The notes under the pieces: model-generated
Databases searched by the model: none
Told to the model about the DNA's origin: nothing
What the model saw: the letters and a program-made list of their open reading frames with translations, nothing else
From: Flavobacterium sp. WC2421
GTDB taxonomy: Bacteria > Bacteroidota > Bacteroidia > Flavobacteriales > Flavobacteriaceae
Assembly: GCF_040822115.1 (NCBI RefSeq)
Contig: NZ_CP162004.1
Coordinates: 2,108,001-2,172,000 of the forward strand
DNA length: 64,000 bases
Direction: 5' to 3'
Position numbers and translations under genes: made by a program
In this document: positions 1 through 8,355 of the stretch, in pieces
Numbering within the stretch: the first letter of the stretch is position 1
Layout: each line of letters starts with the position of its first letter

Positions 1-2
1 CT

Positions 3-308
3 GTTAGAAATAGAGCAGGATTAGCCAGTAAAACATCAATTACTTTTGATGATATTTTTAAAGAAAGAAGGTTAGAGTTATGTTTTGAAGGAGATTATTG
101 GTTTGATTTAGGGAGAATTGATAAAACAAAAGCAATAGCAATTATGGCTGCTCAAAATAGAGGAGATAAGAATGGTTCTGCCTATTTTACTCCAATTTAT
201 GACCCGGTAAATAGACAGGCTAATGACTTTTTAATGCCTTACCCAGATAATGATGTTGCTAAAAATCCAAAATTATTGGAAGCTCCAGTTCCTTATACTT
301 TCAAATAA
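3..308 (+). CDS. SusD/RagB-family outer-membrane glycan-binding lipoprotein, C-terminal fragment
   Basis: An open frame enters from the left edge and stops at 306-308; only about 101 residues are visible. It contains ERRLELCFEGDYWFDLGR, the hallmark near the C-terminus of SusD/RagB proteins, and ends with the family-typical proline-rich closing segment (FLMPYPDNDVAKNP, then a Tyr-Thr-Phe-Lys end). SusD proteins are lipid-anchored at the cell surface and cap a SusC TonB-dependent transporter, delivering oligosaccharides. The SusC partner would be expected upstream, outside the window. The next gene starts only 18 bp downstream, so this is the head of the visible part of a polysaccharide utilisation operon. 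Family assignment is secure; substrate is unknown. Confidence 0.9.
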   Translation, partial: VRNRAGLASKTSITFDDIFKERRLELCFEGDYWFDLGRIDKTKAIAIMAAQNRGDKNGSAYFTPIYDPVNRQANDFLMPYPDNDVAKNPKLLEAPVPYTFK

Positions 309-326
309 TATTAAAAAATAATGATT

Positions 327-1367
327 ATGAAAAAATTAAAAATAAAATATTTATTGAGCTTTCTGATGATGGCTACAATATTTATTAGTGTACTATCTTC
401 ATGTTCAAATGACGATAATGGGACTGCATCATCAGCTTTGACAATTGAAAGCGTGAGTAAGTCAGAAGCTGGGGATTTAGTACCTACAGCTGTTGGTTTT
501 GCAAATAATGTGTATATCATAAAAGGGTCTGGTTTTAGTACTGTTGAAAAAATATATTTTAATGATACGGATACTTATTTTAACCCAACTTTAGTAACGG
601 ATACAGCAATTTTTGTAACTATTGATTTGAATACTCCATATGCAAACTCATCTAATGAGTTAAAGATTGTTACTAAAAATGGGACTGTAACTTATCCATT
701 TGTTGTGGCTCCGCCAGCCCCTGTTTTATTATTTGGATTTAATCCAATCAATGCTGTTGAGGGCGATATTATTACAATATACGGGAACTTTTTTCTTGAC
801 CCTGTGGTGACTATCGGTACAACTGCTACTCCAGTAATTTCGTCTTCATTAACAGAGATTAAAGTAAAAATTCCTGCAAATTCAGATGGTAAATATGTAA
901 ATGTAACCACTATTTCAGGTACGATTAAATCTGCTGCTGCTATTGGTTCGGCACTTTATGATGATGCTTTGCAAGGAGATGCGGGGCATTGGATGTGGAA
1001 TGGGGCTGATACTTTTAATACCGATTACACTTCGGATAAGGCTCAAGGGTTAAAAAGTATAAAATTTATTTTTGGTGGATGGAATGGTGCTGATATGAAG
1101 TTTGCTTCCAGAGATGTAACAAAATATAAAGCATTTAGAGTTCGTGTTAAAAGCATTTCTACTAATGCAGATGCCAGTGTTATATTTGTTTTTGGAGGAT
1201 GGGCATTTCAAATTAAAAAGGCACTATCAACTGATTGGACCTATATCGAGATTCCTTTTTCTGAAATTGGCAATCCTACTACATTTGATCAGTTGACTTT
1301 ACAAGAGTCAGGTAGTTTTGGAGGAAATACAATCCTTATGGACGATATGGGATTTGTCTTAAAATAA
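327..1367 (+). CDS. IPT/TIG-domain surface glycan-binding lipoprotein (SGBP-B-like)
   Basis: The start at 327 (MKKLKIKYLL) is preferred to the in-frame ATG at 321 because it leaves a standard lipoprotein signal with lipobox LSSC (Cys about residue 26). After the Cys come two IPT/TIG immunoglobulin-like repeats (about residues 40-127 and 128-205). The last 140 residues are a Trp/Gly-rich beta domain containing two FGGW motifs, which resembles the C-terminal glycan-binding domain of SusE/SGBP-B-type surface proteins. It sits between susD and two glycoside hydrolases, where auxiliary glycan-binding proteins of such loci are found. Role inferred: surface capture of a plant-type polysaccharide. 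The ligand cannot be read from sequence. Compared with Bacteroides SGBP-B it has few IPT repeats. Confidence 0.75.
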   Translation: MKKLKIKYLLSFLMMATIFISVLSSCSNDDNGTASSALTIESVSKSEAGDLVPTAVGFANNVYIIKGSGFSTVEKIYFNDTDTYFNPTLVTDTAIFVTIDLNTPYANSSNELKIVTKNGTVTYPFVVAPPAPVLLFGFNPINAVEGDIITIYGNFFLDPVVTIGTTATPVISSSLTEIKVKIPANSDGKYVNVTTISGTIKSAAAIGSALYDDALQGDAGHWMWNGADTFNTDYTSDKAQGLKSIKFIFGGWNGADMKFASRDVTKYKAFRVRVKSISTNADASVIFVFGGWAFQIKKALSTDWTYIEIPFSEIGNPTTFDQLTLQESGSFGGNTILMDDMGFVLK

Positions 1368-1453
1368 TATTTTGTTTAAGTGAGTTTGGTTGAGCAATTC
1401 CCTAATTTAAAAATTAGGGAATTCTTTTTTTTAATCTATGTTAATAATTAAAT

Positions 1454-2692
1454 ATGAAAAAAATAACAATAAGTTTTTTAACATTACTAACCTCTTTTGT
1501 AGGCTTTAGCCAAGGAAATAAAGTGAATCAAACTGGTGGAAAATTTGAAGGTCTTGCTATGGCTCCACCAATGGGTTGGAATTCTTGGAATACATTTGAA
1601 ACCAATATAAATGAAAAACTAGTAAAAGAAACTGCCGATATTATGGTAAGTACAGGAATGGCAGCCGCTGGTTATAAATATATTGTCCTAGATGATGGAT
1701 GGATGACTAGAGAAAGAGATGCTAATGGAGATTTAGTTCCGGATCCTATTAAATTTCCAAGTGGAATGAAAGCCTTAATTGATTATGTTCATTCTAAAGG
1801 TTTGAAATTTGGACTATACAATTGTGCAGGAACACAAACTTGTGCAGGGTATCCAGGTACACGAGGATATGAATATCAAGATGCACGATTTTACGCTAGC
1901 CTAGAAATAGATTATCTAAAGTATGATTGGTGTAATACAGCAGGAATTAATGCTCCCGAAGCGTATGCAACGATGAGTAACGCGCTTAAAAAAGCGGGAA
2001 GACCTATTGTTTTTAGTCTTTGTGAATGGGGAGATAATAAACCTTGGGAATGGGGGGAACCGATTGGGAATCTTTGGAGAATTTCGGGAGATATTTATCC
2101 TTGTTTTGATTGTGAATTTCACCATGAAGAAGGAAACTGGTCTTCTTGGGGATTTATGAAAATTGCCGAAATGCGTAAAGACATTCGTAAATATTCAGGA
2201 CCTGACCATTGGAATGATTTTGATATGATGGAAGTGGGTGATGGAATGACAAATACTGAAGATAAAACCCATTTTACGATGTGGTCCATGTTAGCTTCAC
2301 CATTAATAGCAGGTAATGATTTCAGAAAAATGTCTAAAGAAACCTTGGCGATTTTAACTAATAAGGCATTAATTGCAGTCAATCAGGATAAATTAGGGAT
2401 TCAAGGGTTTAAACTTTCAGCAGTAGATGGATTAGAAGTATGGGTGAAGCCATTATCTGATGGAAACTGGGCAGTTACATTTTTAAACAGAACAGAAGTA
2501 GCTAAAAATATTAATTTTGATTGGAAAAAGAACCCAATTAAAGACCCTGACTTTGGCTTTGAAGCCGATTTCAATAAAACAATATTCAAGTTGAAAGACC
2601 TTTGGAATAACAAGGATATAGGTACTACCAACAAGAATTTTATGGTTACTATTGCTTCTCATGATGTAATTACTTTGAAACTAATTAAATAA
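1454..2692 (+). CDS. Alpha-galactosidase, glycoside hydrolase family 27
   Basis: 412 residues with a cleavable signal peptide ending FGFSQ. The GH27 TIM barrel starts with the family motif PPMGWNSWN (about residue 38). The nucleophile is Asp158 in YLKYDWCN and the acid/base is Asp213 in WRISGDI; the later WNDFDMMEVG is the conserved structural strand of the family. A C-terminal beta-sandwich ends the protein. GH27 enzymes remove terminal alpha-1,6-galactose, for example from galactomannan. It lies 86 bp after the IPT lipoprotein and 9 bp before the GH5 gene, so the two hydrolases are co-transcribed. Without a lipobox it is probably periplasmic. Some GH27 members act on beta-L-arabinopyranosides, so the sugar specificity is inferred. 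Confidence 0.92.
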   Translation: MKKITISFLTLLTSFVGFSQGNKVNQTGGKFEGLAMAPPMGWNSWNTFETNINEKLVKETADIMVSTGMAAAGYKYIVLDDGWMTRERDANGDLVPDPIKFPSGMKALIDYVHSKGLKFGLYNCAGTQTCAGYPGTRGYEYQDARFYASLEIDYLKYDWCNTAGINAPEAYATMSNALKKAGRPIVFSLCEWGDNKPWEWGEPIGNLWRISGDIYPCFDCEFHHEEGNWSSWGFMKIAEMRKDIRKYSGPDHWNDFDMMEVGDGMTNTEDKTHFTMWSMLASPLIAGNDFRKMSKETLAILTNKALIAVNQDKLGIQGFKLSAVDGLEVWVKPLSDGNWAVTFLNRTEVAKNINFDWKKNPIKDPDFGFEADFNKTIFKLKDLWNNKDIGTTNKNFMVTIASHDVITLKLIK

Positions 2693-2701
2693 AAATAAAC
2701 T

Positions 2702-3664
2702 ATGAGTATAATTTATAAGATTATTATAATGTTGCTTTTAATGTGTTCCAGTCTAATGACTGCTCAATTTGTAAAAAAGCACGGGCAGTTAAAAGTAGCA
2801 GGTACACAACTTGTGGATGTTAATAATGAACCTATAGTATTGAGAGGGATGAGCTTTGGTTGGCATAGTATGTGGCCACGGTTTTATAATGAAGATGCAG
2901 TAAGTTGGTTAAAGAAAGATTTTAAATGTACTGTTGTCCGAGTAGCTATGGGTGTTGAAGCTGGAGAAAGTCCTTACATTAAGAAGCCTGAATTCTCAAA
3001 AGAAAAAATTGAAGCAGTAGTAAAAGGAGCCATCAAATCGGATATTTATGTGATTATTGATTGGCATAGCCATAATATTAATTTGGAAGAGTCTAAAGTA
3101 TTTTTTGATGAGATGTCAAAAAAATACGGAAAGTATCCTAATATTATATATGAAGTTTTTAATGAACCAGATTACGAAACTTGGCCCGAAGTAAAAGCTT
3201 ATGCTGAAGAAGTAATAAAGGTAATACGAACTAACGATCCTAACAACGTAATTTTAGTAGGGAGTCCTCGCTGGGATCAAGATGTTAACCTTCCTGCAGA
3301 GGATCCTATAAAAGGATATAAGAATCTAATGTATACCATGCATTTTTATGCAGCGACTCATCAAAAAGTATTGCGAGACAGAACAGATAAAGCGATAAAA
3401 TCTGGTTTACCCATTTTTGTTTCAGAGTCTGCTGGTATGGAAGCCACTGGAGATGGACCATTAGACTATAAGGCTTGGCAAGAATATATTGATTGGATGG
3501 AATCAAAAAAAATAAGTTGGATTACATGGTCGGTTTCTGATAAAGACGAAACCTGTTCAATTCTAAAAAAATCGGCAAAGTCAAATGGAAATTGGAAAAA
3601 GATAGATTTGAAAGAATCTGGAATTAAGGTGCGAGAATTATTACGGAAATATAATAAAGAATAG
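2702..3664 (+). CDS. GH5-family endo-glycanase (cellulase/mannanase-like)
   Basis: 320 residues with a signal peptide (hydrophobic 5-20, cut near TAQ). The GH5 barrel shows LRGMSFGWH (about 47), VIIDWHSH (about 117-124), the acid/base Glu155 in EVFNEPD and the nucleophile Glu242 in FVSES. The pattern is closest to endo-beta-1,4-glucanases of the GH5_2 type, but GH5 also holds mannanases. Paired with the GH27 alpha-galactosidase 9 bp upstream, a mannan-based polymer such as galactoglucomannan is a reasonable target (inference). It is the last gene of the locus: a strong hairpin terminator follows at 3749. No carbohydrate-binding module or T9SS tail is present, so it probably acts in the periplasm. 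Confidence 0.88.
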   Translation: MSIIYKIIIMLLLMCSSLMTAQFVKKHGQLKVAGTQLVDVNNEPIVLRGMSFGWHSMWPRFYNEDAVSWLKKDFKCTVVRVAMGVEAGESPYIKKPEFSKEKIEAVVKGAIKSDIYVIIDWHSHNINLEESKVFFDEMSKKYGKYPNIIYEVFNEPDYETWPEVKAYAEEVIKVIRTNDPNNVILVGSPRWDQDVNLPAEDPIKGYKNLMYTMHFYAATHQKVLRDRTDKAIKSGLPIFVSESAGMEATGDGPLDYKAWQEYIDWMESKKISWITWSVSDKDETCSILKKSAKSNGNWKKIDLKESGIKVRELLRKYNKE

Positions 3665-3748
3665 TGTGATAAAATAGACTGTAAAAATAACAGTGTAGTT
3701 TTTTAATAGTGAAATTTGTTTTTTTTTTCTTTGTAGTTTATATGGGTG

Positions 3749-3780
3749 CCCCTATTTTTTAATAGGGGTATTTGTGTTTT
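3749..3780 (+). terminator. Hairpin terminator after the glycan-utilisation operon
   Basis: Perfect 8-bp stem CCCCTATT (3749-3756) / AATAGGGG (3761-3768) with a TTTT loop, followed by a T-rich run. It lies 85 bp after the GH5 stop. The rest of the 434-bp gap to the next gene (3665-4098) is T-rich with no open frame or clear TAnnTTTG box. A small AAGGAA/TTCCTT hairpin sits at 4024-4038 in the probable leader of the barrel gene. Confidence 0.75.
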
Positions 3781-4098
3781 TAGCATGTTTTTTATTGTTT
3801 TTAATCGTTTTTTATTTTGTTTTGACTATTTATTGTTTGAAAAACAAGGGGGTTTGACTGAGAAACGCGTTATGAATATTTTGTTTTTACATCGTCAAAA
3901 ATGAGGAATACTTATTTTTTTAAAGTGTTTTTTTGTAATTAATAATTCTAACGGTTTTAAGTTAAAAATTCGGATTTTATTTATTTATCTTAAATAAAAG
4001 TTAATAAATTCGTCCCCAGAACAAGGAAAAATTCCTTCTTTAACATTTTTTATCATTAAAAAACGATTAAAAAAGTAACTAACTAAAACTAAATTAAT

Positions 4099-5124
4099 AT
4101 GAAAAAAGTAGTAATTATGTTGGCTTTTGTGCTGACGGGAACTATGACATTTGCTCAAGATGCACCAACATCAACACCATTAGAAATTTCAGGTTCGGGA
4201 GATCTTTATTATAAATATGACTTTTCTAAAACAGCAAACATCCCAACAAGCTTTGCTTCAGATCAAAACTCTGTTTCTTTAGGAATGATCGATATCGCAT
4301 TGAAAAAAACAACTGGTAAAACCTCTTTTGTAGGTGAGATTTCTTTTGGTCCTAGAGGGCAATTTCAATCTATCTTAAATTCCGATGGTACTTACGATGA
4401 GTTAGGCGCTAACTCTTTCCATATTCAAAACTTGTATGCTACTTATGCAGCAACTGATAAATTAAGTTTTACCGCTGGTTTTATGGGAACATTTATAGGA
4501 TATGAAGTGATTTCTCCTTTAGCTAATTTCCATTATTCAACTTCTTATTTGTTTACTAATGGACCATTCCAAAATGCAGGTGTTAAAGCTAACTACGCCA
4601 TAACTGATAAAGTAGGTTTAATGGTAGGTGCATTTAATGATGCTTGGAATTCTTATCAAGCAGATGCATTTAAAGGATTAAACGCTTTTGGAGCTCAATT
4701 GTCTTTAGCTCCAACTGAAGGGGTAAATGCTTACATCAACTTTATGGATGGTTCAGTAAGTGGTACAATCGTTGACTTAACTGCAACATTCAAACTTTCT
4801 GATAAATTTTTATTAGGTCTTAATGCTGCTGATTACTCTAACGATGGTGATGTTGGTTATACAGGTGTTGCTTTGTACCCATCTTATGCAATCTCTGATA
4901 ACTTTGGCTTAGGTTTACGTGGGGAGTATTTTGATTATAAAAAAGGTTCTGGAGATACTTCAGTTACTGCATTAACATTTTCAGCCAATTTAAAATCAGG
5001 AGGATTAACATTTATTCCGGAGTTTAGAATAGATAATTCATCTGATGAAGTATTTGTTGACTCTAATATGGCTGCAACAAAATCTGCTGCACAGTTTGCT
5101 TTTGGAGTTGTATATGGTTTCTAA
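4099..5124 (+). CDS. Outer-membrane beta-barrel protein, BBP2/OmpL-like putative porin
   Basis: 341 residues with a signal peptide ending MTFAQD. The mature part is a run of amphipathic strands with alternating aromatic residues, consistent with 12 or more transmembrane strands, and the chain ends in a C-terminal Phe (GVVYGF), typical of outer-membrane barrels. The internal pattern (DLYYKYDF, FGPRGQF, YATYAATDKLSFTAGF) resembles the putative beta-barrel porin-2 family. Function is presumably diffusion of small solutes; the substrate is unknown. It stands alone, preceded by a long T-rich leader and followed by two terminators. In related genomes such barrels often accompany ammonium transporters, but none is in this window. 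Confidence 0.7.
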   Translation: MKKVVIMLAFVLTGTMTFAQDAPTSTPLEISGSGDLYYKYDFSKTANIPTSFASDQNSVSLGMIDIALKKTTGKTSFVGEISFGPRGQFQSILNSDGTYDELGANSFHIQNLYATYAATDKLSFTAGFMGTFIGYEVISPLANFHYSTSYLFTNGPFQNAGVKANYAITDKVGLMVGAFNDAWNSYQADAFKGLNAFGAQLSLAPTEGVNAYINFMDGSVSGTIVDLTATFKLSDKFLLGLNAADYSNDGDVGYTGVALYPSYAISDNFGLGLRGEYFDYKKGSGDTSVTALTFSANLKSGGLTFIPEFRIDNSSDEVFVDSNMAATKSAAQFAFGVVYGF

Positions 5125-5189
5125 CCATAAACCATAAAAGAATTTTAGATTATATATTTGTAATAATAACTTATAATTTTTTTTTTTGA

Positions 5190-5225
5190 CTGTCAAAATA
5201 ACTCTAGTATTTTGGCAGTTTTTTT
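5190..5225 (+). terminator. Rho-independent terminator of the porin-like gene
   Basis: 11-bp stem CTGTCAAAATA (5190-5200) / TATTTTGGCAG (5208-5218, one G-T pair), 7-nt loop, followed directly by TTTTTTT. Confidence 0.85.
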
Positions 5226-5260
5226 ATGATGTATTGTCTCGATAGTGCTTCATAAAATAA

Positions 5261-5308
5261 GACTATAAAAAAAGAGTTTTCCATATGGAAAACTCTTTTT
5301 TTATAGTC
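5261..5308. terminator. Long bidirectional terminator hairpin between convergent genes
   Basis: Perfect 22-bp inverted repeat, left arm 5261-5282 and right arm 5287-5308, around the self-complementary centre ATAT. Each arm contains a 7-nt A or T run, so it can terminate both the rightward barrel gene and the leftward amidase operon, whose stop lies 13 bp away. Confidence 0.85.
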
Positions 5309-5321
5309 TATAAACTACTAG

Positions 5322-6224
5322 CTATTGTTTTTTGTATATGGAATAAATAGTGTTTATTGTATTTTCATCTAGTATATCACTTACATCTGTTTGAATAAAA
5401 TGGCGTTTGAAAGCTATAATTGCAGCTGAAAGATTTTTTGTGTTATATCCTATAATTCGTAACCCTTGCTCTGGATTAAAATTTACTGGAGCTGTTTCTA
5501 AAAGATCATCTTTCCATATTCCAAATCCATTTTCGGCCAATGTTTTCCAAGGGAATAGGGTACTTGGATCATTTTTTCGAGTAGGAGCAATATCGGAATG
5601 GCCAATAATATTTTGAGCAGGAATGTTGTATTCTCTTTTTAATTTACTCAATAACGCCATTAAACTAGTTATCTGAGCTTCTGAAAAGGGCTCTGTGCCA
5701 TTATTGTCTAATTCAATTCCTATTGAAGCCGAATTTACATCTGTATTTTTCCCCCATGATCCACTGCCAGCATGCCAGGCGCGTAAGTAGTCATTTAGCA
5801 TTTGTACTACACTTCCATCATCTCCTATCACATAATGTGCACTTACTTGTGTTCTTGTAAGAGTAAATGTTTTGATAGTTTGTTGAATCGAGTCTTGTGC
5901 GGTATGGTGTATGATAATAAAATTTGGTTTACGTAAATTAAAATTTACAGTTCCAATCCATTCCGTTTTTATACCATTTCCTATTGGGGTAGACCCCATT
6001 TTAGATATTGTATCTTTAAAAGTATATAATTGTTTTGTGTACACATTATCAATACTAATTATAGTTTTTGTGACAATAGGTAATGCTTCTGGTTCTTTAC
6101 TTGAAATTGTTTCTTTAAAAGATTTTAGTTTGCTATCATATTCCTTTTCACTTGCCTTATATGGATTTGTGGAGCAGGATGTAATAACAATTGTAAGAAT
6201 GAAGTAATAAAAATATTTTTTCAT
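5322..6224 (-). CDS. N-acetylmuramoyl-L-alanine amidase (Amidase_2) lipoprotein
   Basis: The start at 6224 (MKKYFYYF) is chosen over an in-frame ATG 30 bp upstream because it yields a clean lipoprotein signal with lipobox ITSC (Cys17). An N-terminal linker of about 90 residues precedes an AmpD/PGRP-like amidase fold. Zn ligands are read as His106 or His107 in IIIHHTAQ, His209 in IIGHSDIAPTRKNDP and Asp219 in the same motif; SAHYVIGDDG is also typical. The enzyme cleaves the amide between MurNAc and L-Ala, so it acts in peptidoglycan turnover or recycling from a membrane-anchored periplasmic position. It begins 36 bp after the stop of the small secreted protein at 6261 and is probably co-transcribed with it. 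Confidence 0.87.
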   Translation of the reverse strand: MKKYFYYFILTIVITSCSTNPYKASEKEYDSKLKSFKETISSKEPEALPIVTKTIISIDNVYTKQLYTFKDTISKMGSTPIGNGIKTEWIGTVNFNLRKPNFIIIHHTAQDSIQQTIKTFTLTRTQVSAHYVIGDDGSVVQMLNDYLRAWHAGSGSWGKNTDVNSASIGIELDNNGTEPFSEAQITSLMALLSKLKREYNIPAQNIIGHSDIAPTRKNDPSTLFPWKTLAENGFGIWKDDLLETAPVNFNPEQGLRIIGYNTKNLSAAIIAFKRHFIQTDVSDILDENTINTIYSIYKKQ

Positions 6225-6260
6225 AGTATTAACAAGGGGCTTATTGTTGATCAATAATTT

Positions 6261-6740
6261 TTATCTATTTCTTCTTGATCTTTTTTTGCTGTTGCTTTCT
6301 TCGTTTAGTGCTTTGTATTTTACTTTTTGGTCTTCATTCAAAAATTCGTTAATTTTTCTGTCAGTAGTTTCAGAAAGCGCTTTTATTTCCTCTATTTTTT
6401 GCTCTTGACTGGTCTCTCCCTTTATTAAAATTCCTTGAGAGCGAATGCTTTCAATTAAAACATTTGATATAGCAATCTCTTGTAAAGCGTCAAGATCAAG
6501 TTCAAGTTTTAGTTTTTCCATTATTTTACCTACGGTTACTTCTACAGGTATTTCCTTAGGTTTATCATGACTTGGGCCTTGATTCAATTGACTCATTTGC
6601 CCCATTCGTCCTCCACCATAACCACCTCCGCCATATCCATTACCATAACCACCATACCCATTATTTCCATATTGAGCCGAAACAGAATTAATTGATAATA
6701 ACACAAGTGTCAAAACTAGTAAAGAGTGAATTGTTTTCAT
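6261..6740 (-). CDS. Small secreted Gly/Tyr-rich protein with a helical C-terminal domain
   Basis: 159 residues: signal peptide (VLLSINSVSAQ), then a short YGNNGYGGYGNGYGGGG-type low-complexity stretch (about 23-46). The remaining 110 residues are predicted helical and charged, with EFLNEDQKVKYKAL near the end, which recalls the LTxxQ-like helices of Spy/CpxP-type periplasmic chaperones, though similarity is weak. The basic tail KKRSRRNR is notable. It precedes the amidase lipoprotein on the same strand. I do not recognise a named family; an envelope-associated role is inference only. Confidence 0.6.
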   Translation of the reverse strand: MKTIHSLLVLTLVLLSINSVSAQYGNNGYGGYGNGYGGGGYGGGRMGQMSQLNQGPSHDKPKEIPVEVTVGKIMEKLKLELDLDALQEIAISNVLIESIRSQGILIKGETSQEQKIEEIKALSETTDRKINEFLNEDQKVKYKALNEESNSKKRSRRNR

Positions 6741-6786
6741 GTTTATTTTTTTAGTGATTTATAATGTGGAATAAGATAATATAAAA

Positions 6787-8100
6787 TTAGGCTGGCTCTC
6801 CGTATAAGTCAAATTCAGTTGCTTCAATAATCTTAATCATAGCAAAATCACCAGTTTTCAAATAAAATTTAGAAGCATCAATAAGAACTTCGTTATCTAC
6901 ATCAGGACTGTCAAATTCAGTTCTTCCTACAAAATGACCGCCTTCTTTTCTGTCGATAATACATTTGAATGTTTTACCTAGTTTTAATTGGTTTAAATCC
7001 CATGAAATTTGTGATTGCAGTTCCATTATTTCGTTTGCACGGTCTTGTTTTACATCAGCTGGAACATCGTCTTCTAATAAGTAAGCGTGTGTGTTTTCTT
7101 CATGAGAATAAGCAAAACAACCCATTCTGTCAAATTTAATTTCTTGAACCCAGTCTTTTAAGATGTTAAAATCTTCTTGTGTTTCTCCTGGATATCCTAC
7201 GATTAAAGTCGTACGAATCGCCATTTCTGGAACTGCTGCACGGAAATCTTTCAGTAATTTAGTTGTTTTCTCTTGTGTTGTTCCACGACGCATTGATTTC
7301 AATATAGAATCTGAAATATGTTGTAATGGAATATCAATATAATTACAAATTTTTGGTTCACGTTTCATGATTTCCAAAACATCCATTGGAAAACCAGTAG
7401 GGAAGGCGTAATGCAAACGAATCCATTCAATACCTTCTACTTTAACTAGTGCTTCTAATAATTCACCAAGATTACGTTTTTTGTAAATATCAAGACCATA
7501 ATAAGTTAAATCTTGAGCAATTAAAATTAATTCTTTTACACCATCTCTTGCTAGACCTTCTGCTTCTTTTACTAGTTTTTCAATAGTTTGAGAAACGTGT
7601 TTTCCACGCATAATTGGAATAGCACAAAAACTACATGGTCTATCGCAACCTTCAGCAATTTTTAAGTAGGCATAATTTTTTGGAGTAGTAGTCAAACGTT
7701 CCCCAAGTAATTCATGTTTATAGTCCGCTCCTAAGGCTTTTAATAACGCAGGTAATTCAGTTGTTCCAAAGAATTGATCCACATTTGGAATTTCTTTCTC
7801 TAAATCAGGTCTGTAACGTTCAGATAAACAACCTGTAACGAAAACTTTGTCAACCAATCCTCTTTCTTTCTTATCGGCATATTCTAAAATCATATTTACT
7901 GATTCTGCTTTGGCATTATCAATAAATCCACACGTATTAATAACAATAATGTTACCTTCTGTTTCTGCTGGAGCCTCGTGTTCAACCTCTTTTCCGTTGG
8001 CACGAAGTTGCCCCATTAAAACTTCGCTATCGTATATGTTTTTTGAACACCCAAGGGTGATCACGTTGATTTTATTCTTTTTTAAAGACTTGGTTCTCAT
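6787..8100 (-). CDS. rimO: Ribosomal protein S12 methylthiotransferase RimO
   Basis: 437 residues, the standard length. The N-terminal UPF0004 domain carries Cys18 (ITLGCSKN), Cys57 (INTCGF) and Cys91 (VTGCLSE) for the second iron-sulfur cluster. The radical-SAM motif is Cys152/156/159 in GCDRPCSFCAIPIMRG, whose SFCAIPxMRG form distinguishes RimO from MiaB. A TRAM domain follows (about 370-437, ending EFDLYGEPA). It adds the beta-methylthio group to an aspartate of ribosomal protein S12. A TAATTTTG promoter box lies 20 bp upstream of the start. The gene is monocistronic by spacing. Confidence 0.96.
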   Translation of the reverse strand: MRTKSLKKNKINVITLGCSKNIYDSEVLMGQLRANGKEVEHEAPAETEGNIIVINTCGFIDNAKAESVNMILEYADKKERGLVDKVFVTGCLSERYRPDLEKEIPNVDQFFGTTELPALLKALGADYKHELLGERLTTTPKNYAYLKIAEGCDRPCSFCAIPIMRGKHVSQTIEKLVKEAEGLARDGVKELILIAQDLTYYGLDIYKKRNLGELLEALVKVEGIEWIRLHYAFPTGFPMDVLEIMKREPKICNYIDIPLQHISDSILKSMRRGTTQEKTTKLLKDFRAAVPEMAIRTTLIVGYPGETQEDFNILKDWVQEIKFDRMGCFAYSHEENTHAYLLEDDVPADVKQDRANEIMELQSQISWDLNQLKLGKTFKCIIDRKEGGHFVGRTEFDSPDVDNEVLIDASKFYLKTGDFAMIKIIEATEFDLYGEPA

Positions 8101-8119
8101 AGATTTGTAAATTGGAGTG

Positions 8120-8127
8120 CAAAATTA
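8120..8127 (-). promoter_or_regulatory. Promoter -7 box of rimO
   Basis: On the minus strand TAATTTTG followed by C, matching the Bacteroidota TAnnTTTG consensus, 20 bp before the rimO ATG. No good -33 TTG is seen. Confidence 0.5.
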
Positions 8128-8160
8128 CGCTTTTTTATTCAAACAGAACTTGTTTCCCTT

Positions 8161-8290
8161 CTTTTTAGCTATTTTTTATGGAGCTATTCCTGCTATCCGA
8201 TACAAACGAAGTTCACTGAACTCCTTTCTAAATAAAGATTTAGTGAAGTAATCTCCTGAGAAAAATCGGGAGGATTTTCACTGCTATTAA
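8161..8290. repeat. Flavobacterial dispersed intergenic repeat, copy A
   Basis: Non-coding spacer between rimO and the FadL-like gene. Segment 8248-8287 (AATCTCCTGAG ... CGGGAGGATT ... CACTGC) matches 47499-47537 almost base for base, including the CTCC/GGAG hairpin. The left part (GGAGCTATTCCTGCTATCCG, from about 8178) resembles the repetitive intergenic unit common in Flavobacterium genomes. Boundaries are approximate. Confidence 0.6.
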
Positions 8291-8294
8291 GGCT

Positions 8295-8334
8295 AGAAAA
8301 AAACCGTCTTGTTAAAATTAGAACGAGACGGTTT
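8295..8334 (-). terminator. Terminator of the FadL-like / repeat-lipoprotein operon
   Basis: Inverted repeat of 13 pairs, 8301-8313 with 8322-8334 (AAACCGTCT / AGACGGTTT core). Read on the minus strand it is followed by a run of seven T, 22 bp after the stop of the gene at 8356. Confidence 0.8.
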
Positions 8335-8355
8335 GTAATTGTTTCTTCGTATTAT

